Position numbers and translations under genes: made by a program
Notes under the pieces: generated by a model
What the model was told of the DNA's origin: nothing
Databases searched by the model: none
The model's input: only the letters and a program-made list of their open reading frames with translations
In this document: positions 12,429-24,130 of the stretch, piece by piece
Numbering within the stretch: the stretch's first letter is position 1
Layout of the letters: each line of letters begins with the position of its first letter
Origin: Trichoplax adhaerens
Lineage: Eukaryota; Placozoa; Uniplacotomia; Trichoplacea; Trichoplacidae
Assembly (NCBI RefSeq): GCF_000150275.1
Contig: NW_002060956.1
Coordinates: 1,077,207-1,141,206 of the forward strand
DNA length: 64,000 nucleotides
Direction of reading: 5' to 3'

Positions 12429-15400
12429 CTAGATTATATCCTGTTCAAACCCAGATGATGATCCTCTGATTTGTAGATACAATTAATAGATTAATGAGAC
12501 TATGGCAAGAAATTAGGACAGCCAATAGACTGATCAAACCGTAAAATTACGTACCGTTTCCTTAACCGGCTTATTTCCCTTGTGGTTGAACGGAATAATA
12601 ACTAAAAAAAATAAATTTGTCTTAGATGTATGATGCCCCATGAAATACTAATAAATACATTACAAATCCAAGTATCAATAGATGTACTGTAAACGATTTA
12701 TGATTAAAGCAGTCGCAACTACAGAAAAAGCGGCTTACCAATGCAGATGCACCTTCTGATGCCATCAACATGTAAAATACATGGGACCAACCCTATAAAA
12801 ATACAGTGCGATGAAATGTTTACCATGTTGTACATGTTTGAATATAATAACGTTTAACAAATAAAATGAAAGAGTAATCAAAATAAGAGTTAGCTGAACT
12901 ATATTGAAAGACTTACAGTCGGCACTATGTAACCAGTTAGTAATGGTCCCATAGCCGCACCTGAAGTAAATTAAGTTATATTTCATTATATCCACCACTT
13001 GCATTATAACTGCAGTGCCTTTCAGGATATCCCAAATATTTCTCAAGCGAAAAATATGGCATAGAGCAACAACTTCAAATATATATTTCGAAACTAACCT
13101 ATTCCACCAGTGCCGTTAATGATTGAACTCACAGTAGCTGTAGCTCTTTGATTACTCTTTAGTGATGGGTGATTTCCCTGATTTTATTCATGCAATATAT
13201 TATGTTAACTACGATTAAATCTAACATTATATGTATTAGGCAATATGCAAGGAAATGGGGACCTACCAATTCCGCAGAGACGGTAGTGATTATAAGTGCG
13301 CTAGGACCATAAACCGTGATACCACATAGCATCATAAGTACTAATAGGCGTATCAATTTACATTTATTAAAAGCAATATAAAAATAATAATAGAAATATA
13401 TGTTTATCCAATTGTAAAACTTACCGATATTTACCGCTAAACTGATATGTCCAAAATAGTGATATATAAATAGCTGTAAGTATAAAATGATAAGAATTAC
13501 TTTTAGAGCCGTTTGTATTACTTAAGTGTATTTGCCTTCTTATCAAGAACTTAAAAATGCTTTACCGAAGGAACTGAGAGTAACAATAGGACAGTGCAAA
13601 TAATAGCTTTGCATCCGGTCTTATCGATAATTAAGCCAGCACTTACACTACCTGTAATTGCATAAAATGAATTTCAGTACAGTAGTAATTTAGTTTAATA
13701 TGACTATTGAATAGCTATCTAATTTGTCTGCTAATTATTACCTATTATGCCTCCGAGATCAAAAAAGACTGAAAGGAAAGCAGACTTCTCTGAACCATAC
13801 CGGACGCCATTAATATCTGTAACAGTAGAAACTTTCAGTATTACATTTTCTCGTCCGTAATAAATTGTACAATAAATTTAAAATATTTACCAATATCATC
13901 CAGATAAAACGGTAACCAATAAATAAATGTATAGCTGACCAATTTATTAAAAAAGAGGGCAAAAGCGAATATGGCTACGCTCTGAAAATAACATTAAAGC
14001 AACATTTAACATAAAATTTTTATTTTACGAAACTAGGAAAAATGTCCATTAAAGAAAATTAAACTCACGTCAATTTTAATTGCATCAATAAACCTTATAG
14101 CAACTTTAGGTGGTGATTGCTGTCCAACGTTGAAGTAAGGAATAAGAATTTCGTAAGCATTAATACGTGGAAAGCATTGTATATCTATAAGTTTGTATTT
14201 ACTATATTGCAAGAAGCTTTCTACACTCACATTATGGTGAATATCAGGCATATTAGCAGTATCAACTGAATTTATACTACGATGACGAGAATGTAATAAT
14301 CTTCCAGAGTTATCCTGCAGTATGTTAGATTCTTTCATGAGATAACAGCATACGTAAATTTATAGTATACAATAGTACTCATTATGGTTAGTTAAATTAT
14401 CATTAAAAGTATATATTGTACCTCTTCCACATAACTATTTGCCGTACTGTCATCCAGGAGCCTCTGTCGCTCACCCTTAGTGCGATAATGATCATAATTG
14501 TTAGTCATCTGTATTCATATTAAAATAATTGCAAAACTTTATACTGTAAAATGATTTTTATTTGGTAGATTACCGAGTTACGATAACGGTTGATTTCGTC
14601 TTCGTCCTTTCGCAGTTTGATTATTGTTGAAAATGAATTACATTCATTAATAAAAGGCTGTATGGAATGGGAAATAACTAATAAGGTCTTATCTATAAAA
14701 CTTGAATTAATTCATACATTTTGCTTCGGTTCTCGGCAGTCAACCTCAGAAGGTTCTTAAGGATAAAGTAACATCAAGATTGAAAAGGAATAATAAAGAT
14801 AACGCGGACTACATTATTACCGGCTCAGTAAATGTACGTTAGACCTATTTTTTATATGTTAAAAAAAGCATTTCTATACCTGTAACGAGAGTAAAGAATG
14901 TAACTATTCCAAAGACGGCCATTAAGATACCAGGGACAACAAATGACCAGCCCCTATTAATTACAATAATTACGTTTTTGAACTCTATACTCCGCACTCC
15001 TAAAGTACTACAACCACAAATATTTAATAACAAATATATTAGTCATTATTCATAAGTCATTAGTACCATGCCCCGCTTGCCCAAATACCAGGAATTATCG
15101 ACCCAAGAATATTTCCAACAGAAGTATGTGAGTACCAAATACCCATTACTAAGCCTCTCCTACATTGGTTTAAATACGAACTTATTTAGCTTCGAAAATA
15201 ATTTTTATATCAGTTATGATTATAGCATAAATGCTTTCTGCTGATTATTCTATATATTACCTTCCTTTTCCATACCAACTTGCAACACACGCAATTAAAA
15301 TAGGTAATCCATTTGACTTTATAAAAAATTTAATAGGGTAAGCTTTATAACTAATATAGTATAATTTAATATGAAAAAGTTTAAACAATTTTAGATTATT

Positions 15401-18400
15401 GAAATATAATAATTTATTCAGTTTCTGAAGAATTATACCTGCACTAATCCATCTGCAATCTGTTTTACAATAAAAATAAAGATGTAAGCAATTTTAAAGT
15501 GATTTTCAGATCAACAAAACTCAAAGGTTATATAGTTGCAAAGATAACTGACCTGGAAGACTACAAAGTAAGCATAGCTGTGTATTTTAAGGAAATAGCT
15601 TAGTCCAAGGGCAACTGTTACGACAGCAACAACTGTAGGTGGACAATTAAAGTTCTCCAATTAATATTTGAACTACTCGTATTTAATTTTAATAGTTATC
15701 TACAAGTTTCGCTTGAATTATCCATGAAGTACGAGATTGCAAGTTTAAGCAACTTACGTAGCATACTGATAGTCAGAAAATATCTTTTATTGACCCGTTC
15801 AGCTATATAACCACTGTATCGATCAATAAAATTAAGTATTTAGTCATATCATATCGCATTGCGATTTCGCAGAACTGATACAGTACTGCGTGGTCATTCA
15901 TTTTTATATCGATACAGGGTATAATATTAATAGTAAACCGTGTTATATCAAGACTTTAATCACTATACGTATTTGACTTGCCTGACAATACCACCAAAAG
16001 CATAAAAGAGTAGAAAGAGCAGATCTAATACACCAAGCAGTTGACTTCCGTCGCTTGTACCTACATTGAATTGTAATTAATTTACAGTTTTGAGAGATTT
16101 TATATGATTTCTGTTAAGCAAAGAGCTTGGTCGAGACAAAGGCCGAAATAATTTTGCGGATTTTCGATATATGGTATATTAACTAAACTAAATACGTGAG
16201 AAACTAAACATATTTAAGTGTGATATTTTTAGGTGGGATAAAAATTCTAACGAGGTTCAATGCAAATTAAAATCGCAAAATACAGTACTATTTTACCAAA
16301 TGGTTTCCAATCAGGGCAGGGTACATATAAATGAGAGATGTTAGTATGATTTCCTTCAGCGCCAATAGCTGAGAGAAAATTTGAGCGAATTGGACCATGA
16401 TCAAGGGTACAATTTGCCGTAAATAGAGAACTCTACAAGTAGTAATTTGGAAAGAAAGCGAGACATTTTTATCATGGATAATATATTTAAGAAATATAAT
16501 TAATAATTGGCTATGTAGTTATAACCGATAACTGCATTTAGGGGCCATAATGATTAACATAATAATTTAATTTAAAACATGTTATAAACTTTACGAGTAT
16601 GCAAGGATTGGTAATTTGTAAGCAGCCTGTTAGATATGTACATACAGTATATCGCTAAGTAGAAATTCTAACTTTTTTGTAAGAATTTGATAATACTACC
16701 GAGATTATGATTATAGATATTAGTAAGTGATAATTTACTCGTCTATTAAAATTGTTCTGCTTTTAAATAAATGAAAAATTTGATTAATACATATGGATTT
16801 ATTGAATATCATTATTACCTTAACAACAGATATCACCTTTCTAGTGATGTGATAGTTAGTATAGCAAATATACGTCAAGACTAACGTCCACATACCATAC
16901 CTAAGTGAAATGAAGTTAACAGGCAATGTTAAACAATAGACTGGGAAAAGCTTCTATTATCGAAATACAGGCTAAACTTTATATGGGATAATAAAAAACT
17001 GAATAACTTCAAACCAATCTCTAGTATACTAAGTAGAAATCTAGCTACTGTTAAGTTTCAATCATTATAGCTGTAACTTGCGGTACAATATTATACGCCT
17101 ATTAATCGCATAATGCTGAATATAGGTACGCGTATTACATACTGTTGGCTGCAGATGAAAACGTAGCTACTGACTTATTCTACAGTAGAGCGAGTATTGT
17201 ATTTATATCCATTGCGATCAGAATTCATTATTATATTATCTGCATCTTTGCTTCTACCATAATGGAGTTTGCAATATGCGTTTGTAAATTATAACGCAAT
17301 TTAATTTGTTGCCATAGGTACTTGTAGTTGAATAATGAATTGATTAAGAAAATGCTATATGAAATTACTCAGTTGGTAGATAAATTTTGATACGAAGTAA
17401 CATATTCGTTTATCATCTGAACATATGTTTACATTTACTTACAATACTATTTTTTGTACTGAAAGACTACTTCATTGTAGCTATTTGTGCTACTACGAAC
17501 TTTAATCATCAAGAAGATAAACTCTTTTAAGTCATTTATTGCAAGTTTAGCGAGTTATTGACTACATTTTATACTGAGTAAGAAGTAATCACGCTAACGA
17601 GTTCTTACTATATTCAATTGTAGAATTGTAGAAATCATAAAATGTTTGACAAGATTCATTGGCTTTGAATTACTACAATTGGTCATTCATTTCGATGATG
17701 ATCCTATACTCATGCAGGAAGAAATATCCCAAGAGCAGGACCTTCACGGGATCAGTACACACTTCCATAGTGCTGAGTTAAGAACTATTGGATAAGGTAT
17801 TTACACTCATATTACACCTAGGTTTGATCTATTCGATAGAAGAATAAGTTGATGAATTCACTTGCATAAGTTTTAAAATTGTTCAACGTAAATGGTTTCA
17901 ATAAGATAGTGAAATTCAAAGTGATGGACTGAAGTATTTTTGAGTTCGTTTGTTGATCGTGATTCTGCTATTGATGATCATCAGTTAGCATACCCTATTA
18001 GCCTTCCAGTACTATGAAGACTTACAGTAAAGTGTTTATAAATATACTATAACAAAGTGGATTAGGAATACGAGACTATCACACATTATCTTTACGTGAT
18101 TATTTGCTAAATACAGTGAGTATAGTGCCCATAGAACCAATATTTTTCGATCCACTACAAGTTCGATTATTTCCAAGATCAATCAGAGTATTCTTAGCAT
18201 GTGCCTTACGCTCAAATACCTACGATGGGCATGTTAGTTGTTCTGTGCTCTCCATGCTTGAGTATTTTTATATGGAAGTAAACTGCTGCAGAACATTATT
18301 GTTCCATAATAACTGTACTGTATTTGCTAATGGCTTTGAAGGTTAGTCCAAGACTTTTTACTTCAAATGCAATCAATACCTTGTATCCTTGACACAATGA

Positions 18401-20156
18401 ATTGAGTAAGCAAAAACCGCTTTCTCTTCTACGGTTTATGAGCTAGTACAGTATATAATTTCATTGGACTATCTACCAGATAGGTCGTACTGTGAATTTT
18501 CCATAATAGCAGAAGATCAATGTACCTTTATTCTTTCATTTTTTGAAAGAAAGAAACCATTTCATTTCCTCCATCTACAGCACAACCACAGGTAGAATAG
18601 GCTAAAGAGATTATGATTAATTATTTTCTATAAGGGTGATATCTCCCTTTGCTGACACAAGCACAGCGTACAGCACGACAGTACATTTGGTTGACCAATA
18701 AAGAGTAATTTCATTGAGAAAATTCTAAAAATTTGTATCATTTCAAAGGGCGTAAAATGGTTTGCAAATTTCACGTTACTACAGCACAATAACACAATCT
18801 TGGATTGGCTAAAGTTATCACGACTAATTATTTTGCATAAGAGCAATATCTGCAATTCCTGAGACAAGCAGCATGATAGTTCGTGTGCATGATCAATCAA
18901 GGATAATTTCATTGACAAAATTCTACTAAGAATTTTATATCATTTGAAAGGATGTTGACATGATTGCAAATATAGTATGACCTTGATACAATCTATTTTC
19001 GATAATGTTGATATCTCCTATTCCTGATATAAGCACAGCTAGCACACAGCATGATAGTATCAATCAAGGATAATTTCATTAACAAAATTCTACTAAGAAT
19101 TTTGTATCATTTGAAAGGATGTTGAAATGATTGCAAATACAATATGACCTTGGTACAATCTATTTTCGATAATGGTGATATCTCTTATTCCTGATACAAG
19201 CACAGCTAGCATACAGTATGATAGTACAGTAGGTGTTGTTGATCAATCAAGGATAATTTCATTAACAAAATTAACAAAATTCTACTAAGAATTTTGTATC
19301 ATTTGAAAGGATGTCAAAATGATTGCAAATACAGAATGACCTTGGTACAATCTATTTTCGATAATGTTGATATCTCCTATTCTTGATACAAGCACAGCCA
19401 GCATACAACATGATAGTAGGTGTTGTTGATTAATCAAGGATAATTTCATTAATAAAATTCTACTAAGAATTTTGTATCATTTGAAAGGATGTTGAAATGA
19501 TTGGAAATACAGTATCAGCTTGATACAATCTATTTTCGATAAGGTTGATTTCTCCTATTACTGATACAAGTACAGTATACAGCATGATAGTAGGTAGGTG
19601 TTGTAGATCAATCAAAGGATAATTTCATCGACAAAATTCAACTAAGAATTTTCGACCACTTCAAGGCCGTCAAAATGAAACCAAACATCACTTTACGACA
19701 TTACTCCTAGGACAGCAGTGCAGTAAATAGACTAAAGTCGTCCTATCTCATTGGCTACGATAGCAATAATATCCTCCATGGATGACTTCCTTCCACTCCA
19801 CTCATTATTATATCAATGAAGAATAATTCCAGCGAGAACATAGAGACCTACAATAGTCTACGCAGCATTTGCAATGTCATGCAAAGCATGCACTTTCAAC
19901 TCATTCAACGCCTTTATACCTTGGTTGAATAAAGCGTCCAATGATCATCATTTTGGGTGGGATAATAATGATCATCAGACCGCCAATATAATCCCTACTA
20001 TTATTACTTTAAATAAACTTACAAGGATTCTCTTTCTTGTCGCCTTAAAAAACGAATAAGTGGTGGAGCATTTTTATCGATATTCCGGCGTCGAACGTGG
20101 CTATAGCCAACCGGTAAATCGTTGTCTTGTGAAGCCATCAAGTCGTTGTCCTGCAT
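12429..20156 (-). CDS. SLC37-family sugar-phosphate/phosphate exchanger, tandem copy 1
   Basis: Exons: 20023-20156, 16819-16900, 16297-16432, 15982-16060, 15758-15813, 15553-15632, 15439-15459, 15261-15316, 15067-15159, 14880-14953, 14718-14755, 14574-14606, 14422-14508, 14231-14314, 14069-14119, 13891-13981, 13742-13816, 13566-13651, 13425-13473, 13267-13340, 13099-13177, 12917-12960, 12739-12792, 12555-12601, 12429-12465. All phases agree; about 579 residues. It is a 12-TM major-facilitator antiporter of the SLC37A1/A2 type, which exchange glucose-6-phosphate for phosphate at the ER. Signatures: YHITRKVISVVK in TM1, GKGRRGLVMGIW, SHTSVGNILGS, NKLVSYTFIYWLPFY, INGTGGIGAAMGPLLTGYI. The N-terminal APPLIRFLRRQ motif is shared with copies 2 and 3. 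The usual TGWP before TM5 is SNGLP. Intron 4 has a GC donor. The last exon is inferred from the phase-2 boundary conserved in copies 2 and 3; reading through instead ends at 12500. Confidence 0.92.
15439..15459 (-). other. 21-nt microexon in SLC37 copy 1
   Basis: The exon encodes seven residues, IADGLVQ, matching the INGLVQ segment of human SLC37A proteins. The equivalents are 27090-27110 in copy 2 (ILNGFAQ) and 36869-36889 in copy 3 (MLNGIAQ). All three are exactly 21 nt, phase 0 at both ends, so inclusion or skipping keeps the frame. Confidence 0.85.
15980..15981 (-). other. GC-AG intron donor in SLC37 copy 1 (intron 4)
   Basis: Exon 4 ends AG followed by GCAAGTC instead of GTRAGT. The same intron in copies 2 and 3 has a GT donor, at the same codon and phase 2, which fixes the boundary here. 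The rest of the donor (AG|GCAAGT) matches the strong consensus typical of GC-AG introns. Confidence 0.8.
18690..19690. repeat. Tandem array, unit ~180 bp, six copies, in SLC37 copy 1 intron 1
   Basis: The block ATAATTTCATT followed by AAAATTCTACTAAGAATTTT and GTATCATTTGAAAGGATG recurs near 18704, 18902, 19069, 19252, 19439 and 19619. Each unit continues with a CAATCTATTTTCGATAA block, TGATATCTCCTATT and a CAAGCACAG...CATGATAGTA block. The outer units (first and last) are the most diverged. The array sits in the 3.1 kb first intron of SLC37 copy 1. Confidence 0.85.
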
Positions 20157-20244
20157 TGCGTTTACAAGTTGAAGTGATCGATTGATGCCAAACAAAATGG
20201 AACCACTACGGAATATATACTTTATGCGATACTAGAGTGGATTT

Positions 20245-20256
20245 GGGGGGGGGGGG
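20245..20256 (+). repeat. G12 homopolymer
   Basis: Twelve consecutive G residues stand out in an AT-rich surrounding, about 90 bp upstream of the start codon of SLC37 copy 1 on the opposite strand (so poly-C in the transcript sense). It could lie in the promoter or 5' UTR. Confidence 0.95.
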
Positions 20257-20746
20257 ATTCTCAATATTCTAATTAGCCTTAATATTCACAGAGTAGAGAA
20301 GGAAGAGGCTGAAAAAGTAGACAGAAGAAGAATTTCCTATTTCAAACAGAAAATTAAATTTGTCAATTTGTTGATTCCATTGGTTGCCGCCGCTATCCTA
20401 CAAGTTGAATCGTGGGTGGACGCTACACTCGCCATTGAGTCGACTGACGACAGCAGTGAATAGTAAGTAGTTCGACTGTAGGAGGTGTCAACAGAAAAAT
20501 GAAAAGACGTACCGTATGTGTGTGTATCGTACAATAGCCGCAAGACCGTGGTGCATTGCATAGACAATGAACTCGATCGTGGTCAATTGCTATACTAATT
20601 GAGTCATTTCTCCAACGTATTACGTTATCGTGACGTGGGTGACGTGATTTCATAGCAGGTCAGTCACTTGAAGGTCGGCAAGTCTCGTTCAGGTCACGAG
20701 AGCTACGCTTGTCAATCCGTCAGTACTTCTAAGTCTGGAAATGGTA

Positions 20747-21930
20747 GTCAATCTGTTGACCTAATCCGCTAGTCCACAAGCAATCTAGTGCTGCAGCTAA
20801 AGTATTGGAGTCCAATGCATGACACTCCTAACCGTCTAACTGCTATACTTGATTATTGATGTCGAATTTGCTTGTCCATGGTGAATCAATAAAACTTTTC
20901 ATGTTGATTTTTACATCAATCTTGTATCAGTGATAATATCTGTATCGATCTCGAAATTGGAGTCAATCCGTTCACCTAATCCGCTAGTCTACAAGCAATC
21001 TAGTGCTGCAGCTAAAGTATTGGAGTCCAATGCATGACACTCCTAACCGTCTAACTGCTATACTTGATTATTGATGTCGAATTTGCTTGTCCATGGTGAA
21101 TCAATAAAACTTTTCATGTTGATTTTTACATCAATCTTGTATCAGTGATAATATCTGTATCGATCTCGAAATTGGAGTCAATCCGTTGACCTAATCCGCT
21201 AGTCCACAAGCAATCTAGTGCTGCAGCTAAAGAATTGGAGTCCAATGCATGACACTCCTAACCGTCTAACTGCTATACTTGATTATTGATGTCGAATTTG
21301 CTTGTCCATGGTGAATCAATAAAACTTTTCATGTTGATTTTTACATCAATCTTGTATCAGTGATAATATCTGTATCGATCTCGAAATTGGAGTCAATCCG
21401 TTGACCTAATCCGCTGGTCCACAAGCAATCCAGCCGCAGCTAAAGCGTTGGAGTCCAACGCACGACACTGCTATACTTGATTGATATCGAATTTGCTTGT
21501 TTATGGTGAATCAATAAAAGTTTTCATGTTGATTTTTACATCAATCTTGTATTAGTGATAATATCTGCTTAGATCAGTGAAAGCTCATCATATTAATGAT
21601 ACTTCTGAAAATATCATATCTCTATTATAATTATTGGACACGATCAATATTAGCAGTATTAGTCAATCCGTCAGGACTTCTTCAGGTCTTTCATTAAATC
21701 GGAGGCAATCCGTTCAACTAATCGCTAGCCCACAAGCAATCCAGTGCTGCACCCTAAGTATGGAGTCGAATGCACGACACTGGTATTTGCTATACTTGAT
21801 TAATGTCGAATTTACTTGTCCATGATTAATAAATAAAAGTTTTCATGTCGATTTTACATCAATCGATCATCAGTGATAATATCCGTATAGATCAGCGAAA
21901 GCTCATCATGCTAATGATATTTATGAAAAT
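20747..21930. repeat. Tandem array, exact 215-bp unit
   Basis: Units begin GTCAATC(C/T)GTT near 20747, 20962, 21177 and 21392, an exact 215-bp step. The first three differ by only a few substitutions. The fourth carries deletions. A fifth, diverged unit (about 21690-21930) follows after a segment repeating GAAAGCTCATCAT and AATATCA flanks. Shared blocks include GCAATCTAGTGCTGCAGCTA, TCCAATGCATGACACT and TTGATTTTTACATCAATC, the last a small inverted repeat. The high identity of units 1-3 points to recent amplification. Confidence 0.92.
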
Positions 21931-24130
21931 ATCACCTATTTTTCCAGATATTCATAGAGATAAAAGAAAAATTCACACTAATAATACCAAATCGAAGCTC
22001 GATTCGCTTCTCAACTTGCAACAGGCTTTCCTACTATCGAATCATAATACTATTGATATACGATTGAGTATCAAGAATTTACTGGGTCCGTCTAATGTAC
22101 TTAATCCATATCATTTTATAAATAGTTAATAATTAGAATTAGAATTGAACTAGAATGAATTAAGAATCAGTCAAAGGCATCGATTGATTTACTGATGATT
22201 CTATCTCCAGCTACTGCTTAATTGTTGGCTGAATTGCATAAAGAGTACAACGAATGTATGATCTGTCTCTTCTTTCATCAGCCCAGCTCTAAGTTATAAA
22301 GGATGCTGACTGATTACACTGAAATAAGATTCTATCCACCATCAATCTGCATACCGCAGTGACATCTTCGTATTGAACGATGAAAAATGAACAAAAATAA
22401 TTTCCACCAGCGCCAACCTTATTAATGGAGTCATTATCTACAGCCACTGGTTTTAGCAGCTTTAGACAACACTTTAGCGTACAATAATAAACTGAAATAA
22501 TTACAGTACTGTTGATTGTAAATAAAAATATATTACGTAAATCTCTTCTTTCTTCGCTGGTCATGTGTATCTTATACAGTCATTAAACAGATATTTTGAT
22601 CCTATAGTAACCCTTGATCAAAATAATAGCTAGATCTGTCTGAATTATAATGATGAATAATTTAAGGTGACATTTCACACTACTTCGATAGTGTTCAGTA
22701 AGTTTTTGAATATCTCTTCTTTATTCATTAGCTTAGAATGTTCCCGTGCATAAGTAGTGATCCCATAGGAATCCTTTACTTAGGGAGAAAATGACATTCA
22801 TTCTCCGTTCCGCTCTGCGTTTAATATCAAATCGAGTAAATAGGACAGCAATGGTGTACAGCTAGTGATACTCTTGCTTAGATGAGGTAAGTAAAGATGA
22901 GATCGTCATTTTTTTATTGTTCCACAACACCATAGTAATTACTACTGCTAGATAGAAATCTTTGTAAGGAATGGCAATGCAGTAGAAGCAGCTCCTATTC
23001 ATTTATAGAGTTTGAAATTACTTGGCTTTGCACTACTGCAATTTCGATACTCATCACAACTTTATCCAAACTTTGCCAACACAGCAATTTTGTAGTCTTT
23101 TCATCAATCATAGGCATTTTTTATTCGTTAACAAAATGTGCTGATTATTAATAATAGATGCTGCAGCTAAGTTAACGTCTATGTTGAAAGCTTACAGCAT
23201 GTCTTAGTATGTAATACTGTATATAGAATAAATTTTTATAGTATTAATTTATAATACTATAGATATAGGATATTTTAAACACTTACGGCGTCTTTTATTT
23301 TTAGTCGTATAAAAGCATTTCTATCGTAATGATTTCTCAATTACTAACACTTGTAGTATAGTAGTAATTGATGTGGTCACTGTGGCACTCATACGTCGTA
23401 CACTGGCCATAGCCTACTACGAGCGTACAAACCGTGGTGTAAAGCTTGTTCTTGCCAATAAAATATTCTTCTAGTACTTATATTGCTATTCCGGTAATTC
23501 AAAATATGCAATCATTGTCTTGTCATTATAATCAGAATAATTTAGATTTACATACAGTAACGATAGTTATGGATACAATTTCTTATACACGATACACTTA
23601 TACACTTATATCGTATACGCTCATAGAAGGAAAAGACAATTAGACCATCAAATTTGTTCGATGGAAATATTGGTCAAGATACATTTCTATTTTGCCTTCG
23701 TAATAAAATATATCTTCGAAGATGAATAACTATGTGCAATAGAGGCCATGGCTATGCTATTTTATGAAAATGAATTAATGAATATTTATCAAAGTAAGAT
23801 CAACCTTCTTGGTAAAAACACAAGAAAAAAATTGATTATAAAAAGTGATGATTCAATGCACCGATATCTATTTTTCATCTTCCATAAAGCTGTTGGAAAT
23901 ACAGTAATTAAAAAATAATGACAGTTTACCATACTAAAATAGTTCATTCTTAGCAGACAAACGATTCAATCGCATCTGTCCAGTAGTTTGCAATTAAGAC
24001 CGTTCAAAATAACAGCAATAATAAAATTGAAATTATCCAAATAGAATCCGGGAATGAAATTGGCATTTAGCGCTTTAATATAAGCGACGTTTCTTCCAAC
24101 GATAATTATAATTACATGTCATAACTAGTA

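Larger units (their letters stand above)
20157..24130. other. Intergenic between SLC37 copies 1 and 2
   Basis: The stretch starts upstream of the copy 1 start codon and ends at the copy 2 stop codon. It contains a 12-base G run, a 215-bp tandem array (20747-21930) and about 2.2 kb (21930-24130) in which I recognise no gene. A minus-strand open stretch at 22289-22564 begins with MTSEERRDL and has a possible donor after it, but nothing supports it further. Confidence 0.55.

Noticed and set aside
18104-18346. 80-codon plus-strand ORF in SLC37 copy 1 intron 1
   Set aside because: No recognisable motif, no convincing splice partners and AT-driven composition.
20337-20653. Overlapping minus-strand ORFs upstream of SLC37 copy 1
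   Set aside because: Tyr/Ser/Thr-rich translations of a CAC/TCG-rich stretch in two frames at once; no homology.
21634-22129. Plus-strand ORFs over and after the 215-bp array
   Set aside because: They are by-products of the repeat sequence; other units do not keep the frame.
22289-22564. Possible minus-strand exon starting MTSEERRDL
   Set aside because: Only a start and a possible donor; no recognisable continuation or similarity.
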